A DNA stretch of 64,000 nucleotides, taken from positions 172,489-236,488 of the forward strand of contig NZ_QHLZ01000003.1 of the NCBI RefSeq assembly GCF_003185915.1, given 5' to 3'. The position numbers were made by a program, and so were the translations under genes. Below, in pieces: positions 1 through 7,933 of the stretch (within the stretch, counting starts at the first letter, position 1; each line of letters starts with the position of its first letter). A model generated the notes under the pieces. It made no database searches. It was not told the origin of the DNA and worked only from the letters and a program-made list of their open reading frames with translations. This DNA is from Arthrobacter psychrochitiniphilus (GTDB lineage: Bacteria > Actinomycetota > Actinomycetes > Actinomycetales > Micrococcaceae).

Positions 1-719
1 ATATTGAGGATGCCGTTGACCCGAAGCTCAAGGACGGCGCCCGTAACGATGTGGTGAACTGGCTGCGTAACGGCGGCCGGGCATGGGTACGCATCAATGA
101 TGTCCACTCCAAATTCTGGGCTGATGACGTCGCAGGCCTGCGCAACGTCCCCGGACTGCTGGGTGTCATGCTGGCTAAGACCGAGCATGCCGAGCAGGTC
201 AAGGAAACCTACCACCGCCTCGACGGCAAGACCCGCGTGCTGGCACTGGTGGAGTCCGCCCTGGGCATCGAAGAAGCCAATAACATTGCCCGCGCCGAAG
301 GCGCCTTCCGGCTGGCATTCGGTTCCGGCGACTTCCGCCGCGACACCGGCATGGCCGCAGACCGCGAAGCCATGGCTTACCCGCGCGCCAAGCTCGTGGT
401 TGCCAGCCGTGTTGGCAATCTGCCCGGCCCCATTGACGGCCCCACCGTCGGTACCAGCCACCCGATCCTGCGCGAGCAGTCGGCCATCACCGTCTCCATG
501 GGCATGACCGGCAAACTCTGCCTGGCCATCGATCAGACCACCATCATCAACGAAGTCATCAGCCCCACACCCACCGATGTTGCCTGGGCCACCGACTTCA
601 TGAACGATTTCGAGGCCCGCGGCGGCGTCATTCGTGACGGCTCCGACCTCCCCCGCCTGGGCCGCGCCGAGAAGATCATGAAGCTGGCCATCGCATACGG
701 CGTCCAGCCCGCAGTCTGA
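1..719 (+). CDS. HpcH/HpaI aldolase / citrate lyase beta (CitE-like) family, 5'-truncated by window
   Basis: The reading frame is open from base 3, beginning IEDAVDPKLKDGAR, so the true start lies before the window. The product resembles the CitE/malyl-CoA lyase TIM-barrel family, which cleaves or forms C-C bonds in acyl-CoA or oxo-acid substrates using a divalent metal. Family features seen: the acidic IEDAV stretch, an Arg-containing RAWVRIN strand, GVMLAKTEHAEQV, and LVESALGIEEANNIA with the expected metal-ligand Glu, then FGSGDFRRDTG. The next gene starts 8 bp after the stop, suggesting co-transcription. Substrate cannot be told. Family confident, function not. Confidence 0.8.
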   Translation, partial: IEDAVDPKLKDGARNDVVNWLRNGGRAWVRINDVHSKFWADDVAGLRNVPGLLGVMLAKTEHAEQVKETYHRLDGKTRVLALVESALGIEEANNIARAEGAFRLAFGSGDFRRDTGMAADREAMAYPRAKLVVASRVGNLPGPIDGPTVGTSHPILREQSAITVSMGMTGKLCLAIDQTTIINEVISPTPTDVAWATDFMNDFEARGGVIRDGSDLPRLGRAEKIMKLAIAYGVQPAV

Positions 720-727
720 CACCGCCG

Positions 728-1687
728 GTGAGCGAGCAAGCCCCGCCGCTGCTGGTCAAGCTTGTCCAGCACCAGAGCGCTGCCTTGGTGCGCGGCGTGT
801 CCTGGTCGGCGGAGGGGCCCTCACTGTCCCTCACCACGGACGACGGCGATGCGCAGCTGCCCTTGGTGCCGGGGCAGTGGCTAAAGTTTGAGGTGCTCCG
901 TGGTGATGGCGTCCCGGCCCGGCATTGCTTGGGGTTCGCCTTGGTGAATGTTTCTGGACAGCCTCATCATGTCCCGTGCCCCACAGGCCAGCCTGCAGAG
1001 CGAGGTTTTCAGTGCGGTGCCTGTTTCGGGAAAGATGAAATGCGGTACATGCATGACTTTCACCGCAGTGGCATTGCCCCGCCCGGGCTGAAGACGTATC
1101 TGGCGCAGAGGCATTGGCTCTACATTGCCACCTTCGCGGACGGCACCACCAAAGTAGGGACGGCGTCCGAACCTAGCAAGTGGCGCCGGCTGGCCGAACA
1201 AGGTGCACTTGTGGCCCGCTACGTGGCGCTGGCCCGGGACGGGTCCGTGGTGCGGCATCTAGAAGACAGCGTCTCCACGAACCTGCCACCTACCCAATTT
1301 GTGCGTGGAGCGGCCAAGTTCGCGGCGCTCTTGCACCCCCGGCCACCCCTGCACCTGGAACAGACCAATAAGGCCATGGCCAGCGTGGTGCGTGATTACG
1401 TTGGCGGGCTGGCACTGGAGGGCTTTCATACTGTTGACGAGCAGTGGGAGCGGAGCGTATTTTCGGATGCTGTGGCGGGGCCGAGCCGGCGCGCAGCCTA
1501 CCCGCAACCTCTGGATTCCGGCGCACACGGCATCAGGCTGGACTCCATGCTGGGTCTCACGGCCCTAGTTGGAGTCGATGATGTGGACGGGGAGTTCCTG
1601 CTGGATCTGGGCGCCCTGAAGGGCCGCAAGATTCGCTTCGGTGAGTATAAGAGCACGCTACCGGCGCTGCAGGAATCGCTCTTCTAA
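728..1687 (+). CDS. DUF2797 domain protein
   Basis: 319 aa with a GTG start 8 bp after the preceding stop. It resembles the actinobacterial DUF2797 family, of unknown function. The central part (about residues 130-165) reads HWLYIATFADGTTKVGTAS followed by KWRRLAEQGA, reminiscent of a GIY-YIG nuclease-like core (YIA...KVGTA). Before it lies a Cys/His-rich stretch, CPTGQPAERGFQCGACFG, that may bind metal. No signal peptide or membrane segment is visible. An isolated copy of the 53-bp repeat begins 9 bp beyond the stop. Function unknown; the nuclease-like reading is an inference. Confidence 0.7.
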   Translation: MSEQAPPLLVKLVQHQSAALVRGVSWSAEGPSLSLTTDDGDAQLPLVPGQWLKFEVLRGDGVPARHCLGFALVNVSGQPHHVPCPTGQPAERGFQCGACFGKDEMRYMHDFHRSGIAPPGLKTYLAQRHWLYIATFADGTTKVGTASEPSKWRRLAEQGALVARYVALARDGSVVRHLEDSVSTNLPPTQFVRGAAKFAALLHPRPPLHLEQTNKAMASVVRDYVGGLALEGFHTVDEQWERSVFSDAVAGPSRRAAYPQPLDSGAHGIRLDSMLGLTALVGVDDVDGEFLLDLGALKGRKIRFGEYKSTLPALQESLF

Positions 1688-1696
1688 TCGCTGGCC

Positions 1697-1746
1697 GCTC
1701 CCACCGCTCGCAAGCTCGTGGCGGGCCCCTCGCAGCCGTGGGCCCA
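1697..1746. repeat. Solitary diverged copy of the 53-bp repeat
   Basis: About 50 bp beginning GCTCCCACCGCTCGCAAGCT closely match the tandem units at 9068-9279, with roughly six substitutions. Like the array, it starts about 10 bp after the stop of a plus-strand gene. Role unknown. Confidence 0.75.
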
Positions 1747-1776
1747 CTCGGGTTCCTGAACTGTAGACTTAGCCCT

Positions 1777-2052
1777 GTGCTAAACGACTTTTGGGAAACT
1801 GCTCCGCCCGCCTACAAATACGCTGTTTTTGCTGGCATGGGGCTGACGTTCATCGGCATTGTCATCATCATTCTCGGTGCCATTACATCCACCGCATCTA
1901 TGACCTACATTGCGCTGCCCTTCATTGGCGTGGGACTGCTAGCTCACATGGCGTCGCTGGGACTGCGAGGACGCAACATCCGCAAGGAGCTCAAAGCCGG
2001 GGAAAAGCGCGAAGCCGCCAGAGAAGCTCAGAACCGTAACAAGAAGAAGTAA
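1777..2052 (+). CDS. Small two-TM membrane protein (DUF3188-like)
   Basis: 91 aa from the GTG at 1777 (MLNDFWETAPPAYKYAVFAG). The frame opens further upstream at 1738, but that part runs through the repeat at 1697-1746 and lacks a plausible start context. Two hydrophobic segments are seen (about residues 14-36 and 42-60), followed by a strongly basic C-terminal tail ending NRNKKK that should lie in the cytoplasm. It resembles small DUF3188-type membrane proteins of actinobacteria; role unknown. A strong bidirectional terminator follows. Confidence 0.6.
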   Translation: MLNDFWETAPPAYKYAVFAGMGLTFIGIVIIILGAITSTASMTYIALPFIGVGLLAHMASLGLRGRNIRKELKAGEKREAAREAQNRNKKK

Positions 2053-2072
2053 TCCGGCAGCCAAGTAGATTT

Positions 2073-2124
2073 ATCCGTGAGATAAGGTCGCTTTGAACAC
2101 CCAAAGCGACCTTATCTCACGGAT
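2073..2124. terminator. Bidirectional hairpin terminator between convergent genes
   Basis: Perfect 23-bp inverted repeat (arms 2073-2095 and 2102-2124, 6-nt loop) between the convergent stops at 2052 and 2158. It lacks a long T-run but is positioned to end transcription from both sides. Confidence 0.85.
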
Positions 2125-2157
2125 GAATTTCAACTCACGGCTGGCGGCAGTCAGAGC

Positions 2158-3714
2158 CTAGTGTTCCACAGACTCCGGGGCGCTCACAGCACTGCGCAGA
2201 GTCCACGCACACATAACAGCCGCGCAGACCATGAGCACCACGCTCACCATAGCCACCGTGCCTGAGCCGGAATCGAAGGCATGTTTGGCGGACTCCAGTA
2301 AGGCTTGTCCCTGGGAGGCTGGCAACGTGCCAGCAACATCGATGGCCCCGCCCAGGGTCTGCGAAGCAGTGTTGGAGTCGGCAACGGAAACGCCGTCCGG
2401 AATGAGAACGTTCATCCGGTAGGAAGCGGCAAGGATGCTGCCCAAAATGGCGGTCCCCAAAACAGAACCAACCTCATAAGCAGTCTCTGAGATGGCCGAG
2501 GCCGCACCAGCCTTGGCGGGAGGCGCAGCAGAGAGAATGAGATCGTTGGAGATAGTTTCCGCGGTTCCTACGCCAGCTCCGAGAACGGCGAAGGCGATCA
2601 TGATGCCAAGAACTGAGCCATCGGTGTTCAACCACACAATCAAGAACGCTACGGCGTTCAGCGCCAACCCGGTCACTACCAGCCATGAAGGGCGGACGTA
2701 ATTGGCTAGTTTCGCTGAGAGCAAGCCGAAGATGACGGTGATGGCAAGGCCAGGAACCAGCATGTAAGCGGCATGGGTGGGTGAGAGCCCCAAAACCAGC
2801 TGCAGATGCTGGGTGATGAAATACAAGAAGCCCACCAGTGCAAAGATGCTGAGCAAGTTGGCGCTCACACTGCCGCTAAATACGGGATTTTTGAACAGAC
2901 TTACATCCATCATGGGATTCGCGCGGCGCATTTGGCGCCGGACAAAGACCACGCCTAAGCCAAGCCCCACCACAATCAGTGCCACGTTGATCACGGACAG
3001 GCCTGATTGGGCAATTTCCTTGATGCCGAAGATAGTTGGAACCATGGTGCCGAAAGAGAGCAGAATACTCCACACATCAATAGTGCCTGGGTTCGGGTCC
3101 TTGGATTCGGGTACAAAGATGGGGGCCAGAATCAGTAAGGGGATTAGCACGGGAACGCTCATGAGGAACACCGCACCCCACCAGAAATGCTCCAGGATGA
3201 AGCCGCCCACAATCGGCCCCAACGCCGCACCGCCGGAGAAGCCGGCTGCCCAAATGGCTATGGCTGTGCGTCGCTGGGCCGGGTGTAAGAACACATTGCG
3301 AATCAGAGACAGGGTTGCTGGCATCAGCATGGCACCAAAAAGACCCAACAAGGCGCGGTAGCCAATCAAGGCCCCTGCGCTGGGGGCAAAGGCTGCAAAA
3401 GCCGAGACCACAGCAAAGCCGGTGCTGCCGATCAGCAAAAGCTTCCGTCTGCCAAACCGATCAGTCATGCTGCCCATAGGAACCAGCAGCGCAGCCAGGA
3501 TCAGGGGGTAAACATCAATGATCCACAACAGCTCGGACGCTGATGGGGTCAAGGCAAGGGAGATGGAAGGGATGGCAAAGCTCAGGACAGTGTTGTCCAC
3601 GGAAACCAAGAGCACCGGGAGCATGAGCACAGCTAGAGCTATCCAAGCGCGGATGCCAGCGCGTGGAATGCTCGAGGAAGGACCGGTTTTTGGTGGTGTG
3701 GAAGTCAAAGCCAT
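2158..3714 (-). CDS. MFS drug-efflux transporter, DHA2 (14-TM) family
   Basis: 518 aa polytopic membrane protein, the length expected of the QacA/SmvA/EmrB group of proton-driven multidrug exporters. Motifs seen: VDNTVLSFAIP in TM1 with the acidic residue typical of DHA2, motif A as GSMTDRFGRRKLLL in the loop after TM2, and motif C as GFSGGAALGPIVGG in TM5. The ATG is preceded by AGGAGGT. It is transcribed divergently from a TetR regulator, with a double palindromic operator between them, so it is very likely repressed by that regulator and induced by a substrate or related ligand. Substrate unknown. Confidence 0.85.
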   Translation of the reverse strand: MALTSTPPKTGPSSSIPRAGIRAWIALAVLMLPVLLVSVDNTVLSFAIPSISLALTPSASELLWIIDVYPLILAALLVPMGSMTDRFGRRKLLLIGSTGFAVVSAFAAFAPSAGALIGYRALLGLFGAMLMPATLSLIRNVFLHPAQRRTAIAIWAAGFSGGAALGPIVGGFILEHFWWGAVFLMSVPVLIPLLILAPIFVPESKDPNPGTIDVWSILLSFGTMVPTIFGIKEIAQSGLSVINVALIVVGLGLGVVFVRRQMRRANPMMDVSLFKNPVFSGSVSANLLSIFALVGFLYFITQHLQLVLGLSPTHAAYMLVPGLAITVIFGLLSAKLANYVRPSWLVVTGLALNAVAFLIVWLNTDGSVLGIMIAFAVLGAGVGTAETISNDLILSAAPPAKAGAASAISETAYEVGSVLGTAILGSILAASYRMNVLIPDGVSVADSNTASQTLGGAIDVAGTLPASQGQALLESAKHAFDSGSGTVAMVSVVLMVCAAVMCAWTLRSAVSAPESVEH

Positions 3715-3726
3715 ACCTCCTATTGT

Positions 3727-3765
3727 ATACCGTCCGGACGGTTCACTGTACCGTCTGGACGGTAT
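3727..3765. promoter_or_regulatory. Double palindromic TetR operator
   Basis: Two 14-bp palindromes, ACCGTCCGGACGGT (3729-3742, perfect) and ACCGTCTGGACGGT (3750-3763, one mismatch), have centres 21 bp apart, two helical turns. The whole 39-bp block is itself near-symmetrical. It lies between the divergent MFS and TetR starts, where it can control both. Confidence 0.85.
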
Positions 3766-3793
3766 TTTGTGTCACTTCTTGTAAGGTGGTCAC

Positions 3794-4381
3794 ATGACTA
3801 AACAAACTTCGGCGCGGGAACGGGTCCTGGCTGCCTATGTTGACCTCCTGATAAGTGACGGTCCACAGGCTGCCACACTTGACGCCGTCGCCGCTTCCGC
3901 CGGTGTCTCCAAGGGCGGGTTGCTGTACCACTTCAAAAGCAAAGAAGCGCTCGTTGAAGGTCTCCTTGCTCAGCTTCGAGAATACGCCGAGCAGGACTTT
4001 GCGGCCATGGACATAGATCCCGAAGGGTGCGCTAGCTACTATGTTCGCACCAGCGTCTTTGGTGGCACTGTTTTTGACCGGTGCATTGTTGCGGCCCAAA
4101 GACTGATCCAAAGCGACGAGGACAGCGTCCAGCAGGCCTTTGTTGACCTGCACGCCCGCTGGTTTGAGTTGATTCTCCGCGATATTGGTGACCCGGCGGT
4201 GGCCAGGGCCATCATGTTGCTCGGCGATGGCCTCTACTACAACGCAGCGTTGTTTGGCTTCCCAGCTGGTGTGAAAAATTTCCCCTCCGGTGTTCAAAAA
4301 CAGGATCATGGGCAGGAAAACGTTGATCTTGATTCCTTGTTGTCAATCGTCGCCAAGATGCGCTCCGATGCCCGGTCTTAG
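3794..4381 (+). CDS. TetR/AcrR family transcriptional repressor
   Basis: 195 aa, the usual TetR length. The N-terminal helix-turn-helix is clear: ATLDAVAASAGVSKGGLLYHFKSKEALVEGLL (about residues 26-57), with the GGLLYHFKSKE recognition helix typical of regulators of efflux pumps. The rest is a helical ligand-binding domain. ATG is preceded by AAGGTGG. It faces the MFS exporter across a double palindrome, so the simplest reading is a ligand-relieved repressor of that exporter and of itself. Ligand unknown. Confidence 0.88.
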   Translation: MTKQTSARERVLAAYVDLLISDGPQAATLDAVAASAGVSKGGLLYHFKSKEALVEGLLAQLREYAEQDFAAMDIDPEGCASYYVRTSVFGGTVFDRCIVAAQRLIQSDEDSVQQAFVDLHARWFELILRDIGDPAVARAIMLLGDGLYYNAALFGFPAGVKNFPSGVQKQDHGQENVDLDSLLSIVAKMRSDARS

Positions 4382-4419
4382 TGTGCGTCCAGCGCCCTGC
4401 GGGCTATACCCTTAAGATC

Positions 4420-4869
4420 ATGACCATCAACCCAGAGCTGCAGGGCCGCAGCTATTCACTCGGTGAACCGTACAGCGTTGGCAGGGAGTCCATTCGGGAC
4501 TTCGCCAGGGCCGTCAAAGCCACCAATTCAGCCCATTTTTTCGTGTCCGAAGCCCACACCCTGGGCTACGCGGATCTGGTTGCTCCTCCCACCTACGCCA
4601 TTATTGTGGCCCAACGTGCCGATGCGCTGTTGATCAACGATCCCGATTCAGGGATTGATTTCTCCCGCGTGGTCCACGCCGAACAGCGTTTCACGCATCA
4701 CCGCCCCATTGTGGCAGGAGATGAATTGCTGGCGGAACTGCATGTTGACGGCGTCCGTGCTATGGGTGGAGGAGCCATGATCACCACCCGTGCAGAAATT
4801 TCGACGGCGGACGGCGAATCCGTTGCCACCACCGTTTCAGCAATCCTGGTTCGCGGGGAGGAGCAGTAA
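4420..4869 (+). CDS. MaoC/FAS1-like dehydratase, N-terminal-type subunit (HadA/HadC-like)
   Basis: 149 aa from the ATG at 4420 (MTINPELQGRSY), chosen over the in-frame GTG at 4381 because family members begin with a similar INPxLQGR segment. It resembles the hot-dog-fold subunit (HadA/HadC of mycobacteria, UPF0336) that pairs with a catalytic MaoC subunit to dehydrate (3R)-hydroxyacyl thioesters. It lacks the Asp/His hydratase motif, as expected for this subunit. Its stop overlaps the next start (TAATG), implying translational coupling and a heterodimer. The fatty-acid-related role is inferred from the family. Confidence 0.75.
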   Translation: MTINPELQGRSYSLGEPYSVGRESIRDFARAVKATNSAHFFVSEAHTLGYADLVAPPTYAIIVAQRADALLINDPDSGIDFSRVVHAEQRFTHHRPIVAGDELLAELHVDGVRAMGGGAMITTRAEISTADGESVATTVSAILVRGEEQ

Positions 4870-5306
4870 TGAGCGCAACAGTAAACTTTGCAGATCTTGC
4901 CGTGGGCGCCCAGATCGGCGCACGCTCCCTTGAGATCAGCCGTGCAGACTTGGTCAAGTACGCCGGCGCCTCGGGTGACTTCAACCCTATTCACTGGAAC
5001 GAACGCTTTGCCCGTGCGGTAGAGCTGCCAGGTGTCATTGCCCACGGCATGTTCACTATGGGTGCGGCCGTGCAGTTGGTGACCGACTGGATCGGTGACC
5101 CGGGCGCCGTTCTCTCTTATGGGACGCGTTTCACCAAGCCTGTTCCCGTTGCGGACCTCGATGGTGCGCCAGGAGCTCAGGTGGAAATTGTTGGTGTGGT
5201 GGGCGCTCTGGATTCCGACGCCGGGACCGCACGCATTGATCTCACTGTCACCTTGGATGGCCAGAAAGTTCTCGTCAAAGCCCAAGCAGTGGTTCGGGTG
5301 GCGTGA
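4869..5306 (+). CDS. MaoC family (3R)-hydroxyacyl dehydratase, catalytic subunit (HadB-like)
   Basis: 145 aa single hot-dog domain. The hydratase-2 motif is complete: YAGASGDFNPIHWNERFA with catalytic Asp and His (about residues 36-53), then LPGVIAHGMFTMG. It should form the active partner of the preceding subunit. Start and stop overlap both neighbours (TAATG upstream, GTGA downstream), so the two dehydratase genes, the MFS gene and probably murB make one transcript. Physiological substrate is not deducible; a role in fatty-acid elongation or degradation is likely from the family. Confidence 0.82.
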   Translation: MSATVNFADLAVGAQIGARSLEISRADLVKYAGASGDFNPIHWNERFARAVELPGVIAHGMFTMGAAVQLVTDWIGDPGAVLSYGTRFTKPVPVADLDGAPGAQVEIVGVVGALDSDAGTARIDLTVTLDGQKVLVKAQAVVRVA

Positions 5307-6658
5307 GTCAGGTTTCCGCTTGGCGCAACGGTGTCATCACCGCCTACGCCGGTTCCGGGTTGGTCTTCGCCAGCTGGGTTTCACGCATTCCCGCCATCCG
5401 CGATGACCTCGGGCTGACCCCCGGGGAGATCGGGCTGATGCTGCTGTGCATGTCGCTGGGATCCTTTGTCTCAGTGGCGGTATCTGGCCTGGTGGTGCTG
5501 CGCCTGGGCTCAAAACTAACTTCACGTGTTGGCAGTATTATCCAAACCTTTGGTGTCATTGTCATGGGTCTCGGTGCCACGGTTTTTTCAGAAACACTCG
5601 TGGTGGGGATTGGGCTGGTGTTCGTGGGCCTGGGAACGGGCAGCTGGAACACGTCCTCCAACATTGAAGGTGCAGCTGTTGAGCGGGCCCTGGGCCGGCA
5701 CATCATGCCGCGGCTGCACGGCTCCTTCAGCATCGGCACCGTGGTGGGGGCAGGGCTGGGTGCGCTGGCCGCGTCCATGCACGTTCCCGTGGGCCTTCAC
5801 CTGTCAGTGATCTCCATTGCCGTGTGCATTGCAGTTTTGATCGGCACCAGCCACTACCAAGCGGACAGGCTGAATTCCTCCTCCGGCACGCTGGTTGAAT
5901 TGGACAGCTCAGGAGCAGTTCCCGGCACCGGCCCCCTTCCCCTCATCACCGCCGGCACCGCCGGAACCACTGGAGCCGGAACAGCTGGAACTGCCACAAC
6001 AGGCAGTAATGTCACAGCCGGCCAGACGAAAAAAGCGGCCGAGGCGAAAATGGCTGGCAAGGCGAAAATCGCCGCGGCCTGGCGTGACCCACGCACCTTG
6101 ATGCTGGGCGCCCTTGTGCTGGGCCTTGGCTTGGCCGAAGGTGCTGCGGGGGACTGGGTGGCCCTGGCCATGGTTGACGGCTACGGATCAACGGCCGCGA
6201 TTGGTGCTGTTGGTTATGGCATCTTTGTGTCAGCTATGACGGTTGGTCGCTTTGCCGGAACAGTGGTTTTGGACAAGTACGGCCGGGTGATTGTGCTCCG
6301 AGTTGGCGCGGCATTGGCTGTTATTGGGTTGGGGTTATTTGTCTTTGCGCCAACCGCCGAGATTGCGCTGGGCGCCCTGGTGCTGTGGGGTCTTGGCTCC
6401 GCGTTGGGCTTCCCGGTAGCGATGTCTGCTGCCTCAGATGATCCAGCCCACGCCGCAGCCCGGGTGTCAGTGGTTTCCACTGTGGGCTACGGCGCCTTCC
6501 TCGGCGGCCCGCCGTTGTTGGGTCTGCTGGCAGAGCACGTGGGTGTTCTGCATTCGCTGCTGGCCGTGCTGGTGATGCTGGTGGTTGCGTTCTTCCTCAC
6601 CCCCGTGGTGCGCCGGCCCAAGTACCTGGACGAGGTCAAGCTCCCCGCAGGGAGATAG
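5303..6658 (+). CDS. MFS transporter, YbjJ-like
   Basis: 451 aa, GTG start overlapping the previous stop. The N-terminus FASWVSRIPAIRDDLGLTPGEIG and the internal MPRLHGSFSIGTVVGAGLGA are characteristic of the YbjJ-type major facilitator group, 12 predicted membrane segments. The central cytoplasmic loop (about residues 195-255) carries an unusual Gly/Thr/Ala-rich low-complexity insertion followed by a Lys/Ala-rich helix (KKAAEAKMAGKAKIAAAW). Substrate unknown; location upstream of murB is probably conserved context and need not mean a peptidoglycan substrate. Confidence 0.8.
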   Translation: MSQVSAWRNGVITAYAGSGLVFASWVSRIPAIRDDLGLTPGEIGLMLLCMSLGSFVSVAVSGLVVLRLGSKLTSRVGSIIQTFGVIVMGLGATVFSETLVVGIGLVFVGLGTGSWNTSSNIEGAAVERALGRHIMPRLHGSFSIGTVVGAGLGALAASMHVPVGLHLSVISIAVCIAVLIGTSHYQADRLNSSSGTLVELDSSGAVPGTGPLPLITAGTAGTTGAGTAGTATTGSNVTAGQTKKAAEAKMAGKAKIAAAWRDPRTLMLGALVLGLGLAEGAAGDWVALAMVDGYGSTAAIGAVGYGIFVSAMTVGRFAGTVVLDKYGRVIVLRVGAALAVIGLGLFVFAPTAEIALGALVLWGLGSALGFPVAMSAASDDPAHAAARVSVVSTVGYGAFLGGPPLLGLLAEHVGVLHSLLAVLVMLVVAFFLTPVVRRPKYLDEVKLPAGR

Positions 6659-6664
6659 TGTGGA

Positions 6665-7759
6665 ATGGTGAATGCGCAAAAGACCCTCAGCTCCCTGACC
6701 ACCCTTGACGTGGGCGGCCCCGCCCGCACCTTTGTTGTGGCCACCACTGAAGCGCAAATTATTGACGCCGTCCAAGCCGCGGATCACGCTGGTGAGCCGC
6801 TGCTCATTATTGGCGGCGGTTCCAACTTGGTGGTGGCGGATGAGGGGTTCGAAGGCACGGTGGTGAAGATCGCCAGCGAAGGTTATGTGGCTGATTCAGA
6901 GGATTCCTGCGGCGGCGCCTCGGTGGTTGTTCAGGCCGGGCACAACTGGGATGATTTTGTGCATCAAACCGTTTTGCACGCATGGAGCGGTCTTGAGGCG
7001 CTCTCTGGAATTCCTGGTAGCACTGGTGCCACTCCTGTTCAGAATGTGGGAGCCTACGGATGTGAGGTGGCCCAAACCATAGCCGCCGTGCGCACCTGGG
7101 ACCGGGAGAACAACGCCGTGCGGACCTTCACCAATCATGAACTCAACTTCAGCTACCGGAACTCGCTCTTGAAGTCCGCCACCCTTAACGGTTCTCCTCG
7201 CTTTGTGGTCCTCACCGTGGAATTTCAGCTGCTTTTGGGCCGGATGAGTGCGCCCATCAAGTATGCCGAACTGGCCAAGCGCCTTGAGGTGGAGCCTGGC
7301 AAGCGCGCCAACTCCCTCGAGGTTCGCCGGACCGTGCTGACCCTGCGCGCTTCCAAGGGCATGGTCCTGGACGCGGCCGACCGTGATACCTACTCCACCG
7401 GTTCCTTCTTCACCAACCCCCAGGTCGCGCCGGAGCTGGCTGCCACCCTGCCCGCCGACGCCCCTCGCTGGCCGGCCGGGGAGCTGGTAAAGCTCAGCGC
7501 GGCCTGGCTGATCGAACAGGCTGGGTTCTCCAAGGGCTACGGCCTTGCCGGTGAGCTGAACCTCGCTGACGGGAGGTACGACGCCGGGACCCCGCCTCGT
7601 GCTTCCCTCTCCAGTAAGCACACTCTCGCCATTACGAACCGTGGCGGGGCTCGCGCCGAGGACATTTTGATGATTGCGCGGACGGTGCGGGACGGCGTCG
7701 TGCGTAAATTTGGTATCACTTTAGTTCCCGAACCGGTGCTGGTGGGCTGCTCGCTTTAG
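6665..7759 (+). CDS. murB: UDP-N-acetylmuramate dehydrogenase
   Basis: 364 aa cytoplasmic flavoenzyme that reduces UDP-GlcNAc-enolpyruvate to UDP-MurNAc with NADPH, the second committed step of peptidoglycan precursor synthesis. FAD-binding signature LLIIGGGSNLVVADEGFEG, then SGIPGSTGATPVQNVGAYG, the RNSLLK segment, the catalytic-Ser loop YSTGSFFTNP and the C-terminal PEPVLVG with the expected Glu. Length fits actinobacterial MurB. ATG 6 bp after the MFS stop. Placement after two dehydratase subunits and an MFS gene makes a likely operon. Confidence 0.95.
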   Translation: MVNAQKTLSSLTTLDVGGPARTFVVATTEAQIIDAVQAADHAGEPLLIIGGGSNLVVADEGFEGTVVKIASEGYVADSEDSCGGASVVVQAGHNWDDFVHQTVLHAWSGLEALSGIPGSTGATPVQNVGAYGCEVAQTIAAVRTWDRENNAVRTFTNHELNFSYRNSLLKSATLNGSPRFVVLTVEFQLLLGRMSAPIKYAELAKRLEVEPGKRANSLEVRRTVLTLRASKGMVLDAADRDTYSTGSFFTNPQVAPELAATLPADAPRWPAGELVKLSAAWLIEQAGFSKGYGLAGELNLADGRYDAGTPPRASLSSKHTLAITNRGGARAEDILMIARTVRDGVVRKFGITLVPEPVLVGCSL

Positions 7760-7767
7760 CGCCCTGC

Positions 7768-7817
7768 GTGGGCGAGCCAGCCCATTCGTGCGCCCACCCC
7801 ATACCCCAGTAGGGGGT
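7768..7817 (+). terminator. Probable murB terminator
   Basis: Just after the murB stop: stem GTGGGCG (7768-7774) with CGCCCAC (7791-7797), followed by a second C-rich/G-rich foldback ending about 7817. No T-run. A TTGACA hexamer at 7892-7897 may be the -35 of the following desaturase, but no convincing -10 is seen. Confidence 0.45.
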
Positions 7818-7933
7818 TAAGACGGCTCCCTGGTGTGATGTGGACTGCGGCATATTTTCCTATTGTTAATGGAAAGATTCAGCTTTTTCTATTGACACGG
7901 TGTTCCTTCGGGTAGGCCAGTGTAAGGAGCCTC

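Noticed and set aside
6896-7621. 241-aa minus-strand frame opposite murB
   Set aside because: Antisense shadow of murB without any recognisable motif.
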